Shown: positions 62,098-64,000 of the stretch, piece by piece
How the letters are laid out: every line of letters starts with the position of its first letter
Position numbering within the stretch: position 1 is the stretch's first letter
Source: Myotis daubentonii
Lineage: Eukaryota; Chordata; Mammalia; Chiroptera; Vespertilionidae
Assembly (NCBI RefSeq): GCF_963259705.1
Contig: NC_081841.1
Coordinates: 117,871,033 to 117,935,032, forward strand
Direction of reading: 5' to 3'
Length of the DNA stretch: 64,000 bases
Notes under the pieces: generated by a model
Seen by the model: the letters and a program-made list of their open reading frames with translations, nothing else
Told to the model about the DNA's origin: nothing
The model's database searches: none
Made by a program: the position numbers and the translations under genes

Positions 62098-64000
62098 ATG
62101 AATATGAACGTGTACGAAGCAGTTGAAACACAAGTAAATAGAATCTAACTACATTTAGTGCTGAGTTCAATTACTGACATTAGAGGTAGAAAGCTCTGAA
62201 ATGACGAGATTCTGATAATATTAACAATTCCCGCTATTTTAAGTGGCGTTTCCACAAAAATGTCATTTCAAACAGGAAGAATTCCTGTTTATAGAGCTCA
62301 GAAGTTGTGTATAAAGCTTTTAAATGAGGAGTCTACCGTTTATGTTTAACATTGAGACTTAATTGGCCAGGCGTTTTTTGACTGAAACAGTTTATACTGT
62401 GAATGTTCTAGTATATACTTCTTAGGAAACTGTAAGAATGTGGTAAAACTCTTAAAATACACAATTATCTTTCAAGGAAATGATTATGAACTTGTGAAAA
62501 ACTGTTGAAACACGAGTAAATAGAATCTAACTAAATTTAATGCCCAATTCAATTACCGAGATTAAAGGTATAAAGCTCTGAAATGATGAGAATTCTGGTA
62601 ATATTAACAACACCGGGTATTCTATGTGGCGTTTTCACAAAAATGTCATTTCAAACAGGAAGAATTCCTGTTTATAGAACTCAGAACTTGTGTTTAAAGC
62701 TTTTAAATGAGGAGAATACTGTTAATGTTTACAATTGAGGTTGAATAGGCGTGGCGTTTTTCGACTGAAACAGTTTATATCCTGAAGGTTCTAGTATATA
62801 CTCCTAAGGAAAACGTCAAATTGTGGTAAAACTCTTAGAATACACAATTATATTCCCAGAAAATGAATATGAACGTGTAAGAAGCAGTTGAAACACAAGT
62901 AAATAGAATGTACCTACATTTAGTGCTGAGTTCAATTACTGACATTAGAGGTAGAAAGCTCTGAAATGACGAGAATCTGATAATATTAACAACTCCCGCT
63001 ATTTTAAGTGGCGTTTCCAAAAAATGTCATTTCAAACAGGAACAATTCCTGTTTATAGAGCTCAGAAGTTGCGTATAAAGCTTTTAAATGAGGAGTCTAC
63101 TGTTTATGTTTAACATTGAGACTTAATTGGCCTGGCGTTTTTTGACTGAAACAGTTTATATCCTGAAGGTTCTAGAATATACTCCTAAGAAAAATGTCAA
63201 ATAGTGGTAAACCCTTAAAATACACAATTATATTCCAGGGAAATGAATATGAACTTGTAACAAACAGTTGAAACACGAGTAAATAGAGTCTAACTCCATT
63301 TAATGCCGAGTTCATTTACCTAGACTACAGGTAGAAAGCTCTGAAATGACGCGAATTCTGATAATATTAACAACTCCGGCTATTTTAAGTGGCGTTTTCA
63401 CAAAAATGTCATTTCCATCAGGAAGAATTCCTGTTTATAGAGCTCAGAAGTTCTGTATAAAGCTTTCAAATGAGGAGTGTACTGTTTATGTTTAACATTG
63501 AGACTTAATTGGCGTGCCGTTTTTTGACAGAAACAGTTTACATCCTGAAGGTTCTAGTATACACTTCTAAGAAATATGTCAAATTGTGGTAAAACTCTTA
63601 GAATACACAATTATATTCCCAGAAAATGAATATGAACGTGTAAGAAGCAGTTGAAACACAAGTAAATAGAATGTACCTACATTTAGTGCTGAGTTCAATT
63701 ACTGACATTAGCGGTAGAAAGCTCTGAAATGACGAGAATTCTGATAATATTAACGACACCGGACATTTTATGTGGCATTTTCACAAAAATGTCATTTCAA
63801 ACAGGAAGAATTCCTGTTTATAGAACTCAGAACTTTTGTTCAAAGTTTAAATGAGTAGAATACGGTTAATGTTTACAATTGAGGGTGAATTGGCATGGAT
63901 TTATTTGACTGAAACAGTTTATATCCTGAAGGTTCTAGTATACACTTCTAAGGAAAACGTCAAATTGTGGTAAAACTCTTAGAATACACAATTATATTCC
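62098..64000. repeat. Five-monomer unit (S-T-P-R-P/G), right flank, cut by the window end
   Basis: Monomer starts are 62098 S, 62480 T, 62863 P, 63243 R and 63626 P/G hybrid. P has GTTGCGTATAAAG (63069), as in 22252 and 24165. R is followed by CATCAGGAAGAATTCC, as in 22633 and 24547. The last monomer is a P head joined to a G2 tail at ATTAACGACACC, as in 24930. Copies at 61441-62097 and 62586 onward also share TATTCTATGTGG and TTTTTCGACTGAAAC. The window stops before the next S anchor would begin. Confidence 0.87.

Larger units (their letters stand above)
1..64000. repeat. Tandem satellite array, ~383-bp monomer, 167 copies
   Basis: The whole window is head-to-tail copies of one AT-rich monomer. 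The anchor ATGAATATGAAC or ATGATTATGAAC recurs at 382, 765, 1148, 1529, 1912 and so on to 63626, always on the plus strand. Spacings are 380-385 bp except three of 407 bp, which contain a 25-bp duplication. The first copy lacks one base and the last is cut at the window end (375 bp present). Blocks such as CACAAAAATGTCATTT, GATAATATTAAC, TTGAC(T/A)GAAACAGTTTA and AATACACAATTA are retained in most copies. There is no inversion, no foreign insertion and no unique spacer. Such an array has no coding role; in eukaryotes it would be constitutive heterochromatin, often a centromere. The species and the named satellite family are unknown to me. Confidence 0.98.

Noticed and set aside
1..64000. CRISPR array
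   Set aside because: The repeated units are contiguous 383-bp monomers with no unique spacers and no short direct repeats of CRISPR size; there are no cas genes.
1..64000. Alpha satellite or a dimer of a ~190-bp monomer
   Set aside because: The two halves of the monomer do not align; internal similarity is at about 124-133 bp. I see no resemblance to the 171-bp alpha consensus on either strand.

Overview
The window is one uninterrupted tandem satellite array. I count 167 head-to-tail monomers in the same orientation, averaging about 383 bp (166 start-to-start intervals; nearly all 380-385 bp, three of 407 bp). I find no gene, RNA gene, transposon, CRISPR array or unique sequence. An AT-rich ~383-bp monomer organised into higher-order repeats (HORs) is what one expects of eukaryotic nuclear heterochromatin, most likely centromeric or pericentromeric. 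I cannot name the species or match the monomer to a satellite I know, and the centromere assignment is inference.

Monomer: I number it from the ATGAATATGAAC or ATGATTATGAAC anchor. It looks like an old trimer of ~128-bp subunits, and it carries a conserved 9-3-9 bp inverted repeat in its middle. Six monomer types can be told apart by the bases just before the anchor and by the head: T (CTTTCAAGGA, then ATGATTATG), X (GAATTCCCGGGA, with a CCCGGG site), P (ATTCCCAGAA), G (ATTGCCGTGA, usually followed by a +4-bp ATTC(G/A)AATTGTA head), R (ATTCCAGGGA, usually followed by AACTTGTAACAAAC) and S (ATTCCATAA).

Layout. (1) 1-16949: T/X/P-rich, irregular, built by segmental tandem duplications of 3466, 4230 and about 2675 bp. 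(2) ~16950-22251: T-X dimers of 766 bp, themselves doubled as a 2296-bp six-monomer unit. (3) 22252-26075: two five-monomer units (P-R-P/G-S-T, about 1.91 kb). (4) 26076-29911: irregular transition, with the last X monomer. (5) 29912-60952: a regular seven-monomer HOR, S-T-P1-G1-R-P2-G2, 2.68 kb, in twelve consecutive units, three of them six-monomer deletion variants. Diagnostic bases split these units into three subtypes in the order gamma-alpha-gamma-alpha-beta-gamma-alpha-beta-gamma-beta-beta, so a three-HOR super-unit of about 7.66 kb is tandemly duplicated (37962-45627 and 45628-53290). (6) 60953-64000: three- and five-monomer units whose private variants match region 3, not the adjacent core.

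The most interesting signal is this nesting: ~128-bp subunit, 383-bp monomer, 2.68-kb HOR, 7.66-kb super-HOR, with a homogenised core flanked on both sides by the same divergent five-monomer layer. This fits repeated unequal exchange and expansion from within. The short open frames on the minus strand are by-products of the repeat and are not annotated as genes.
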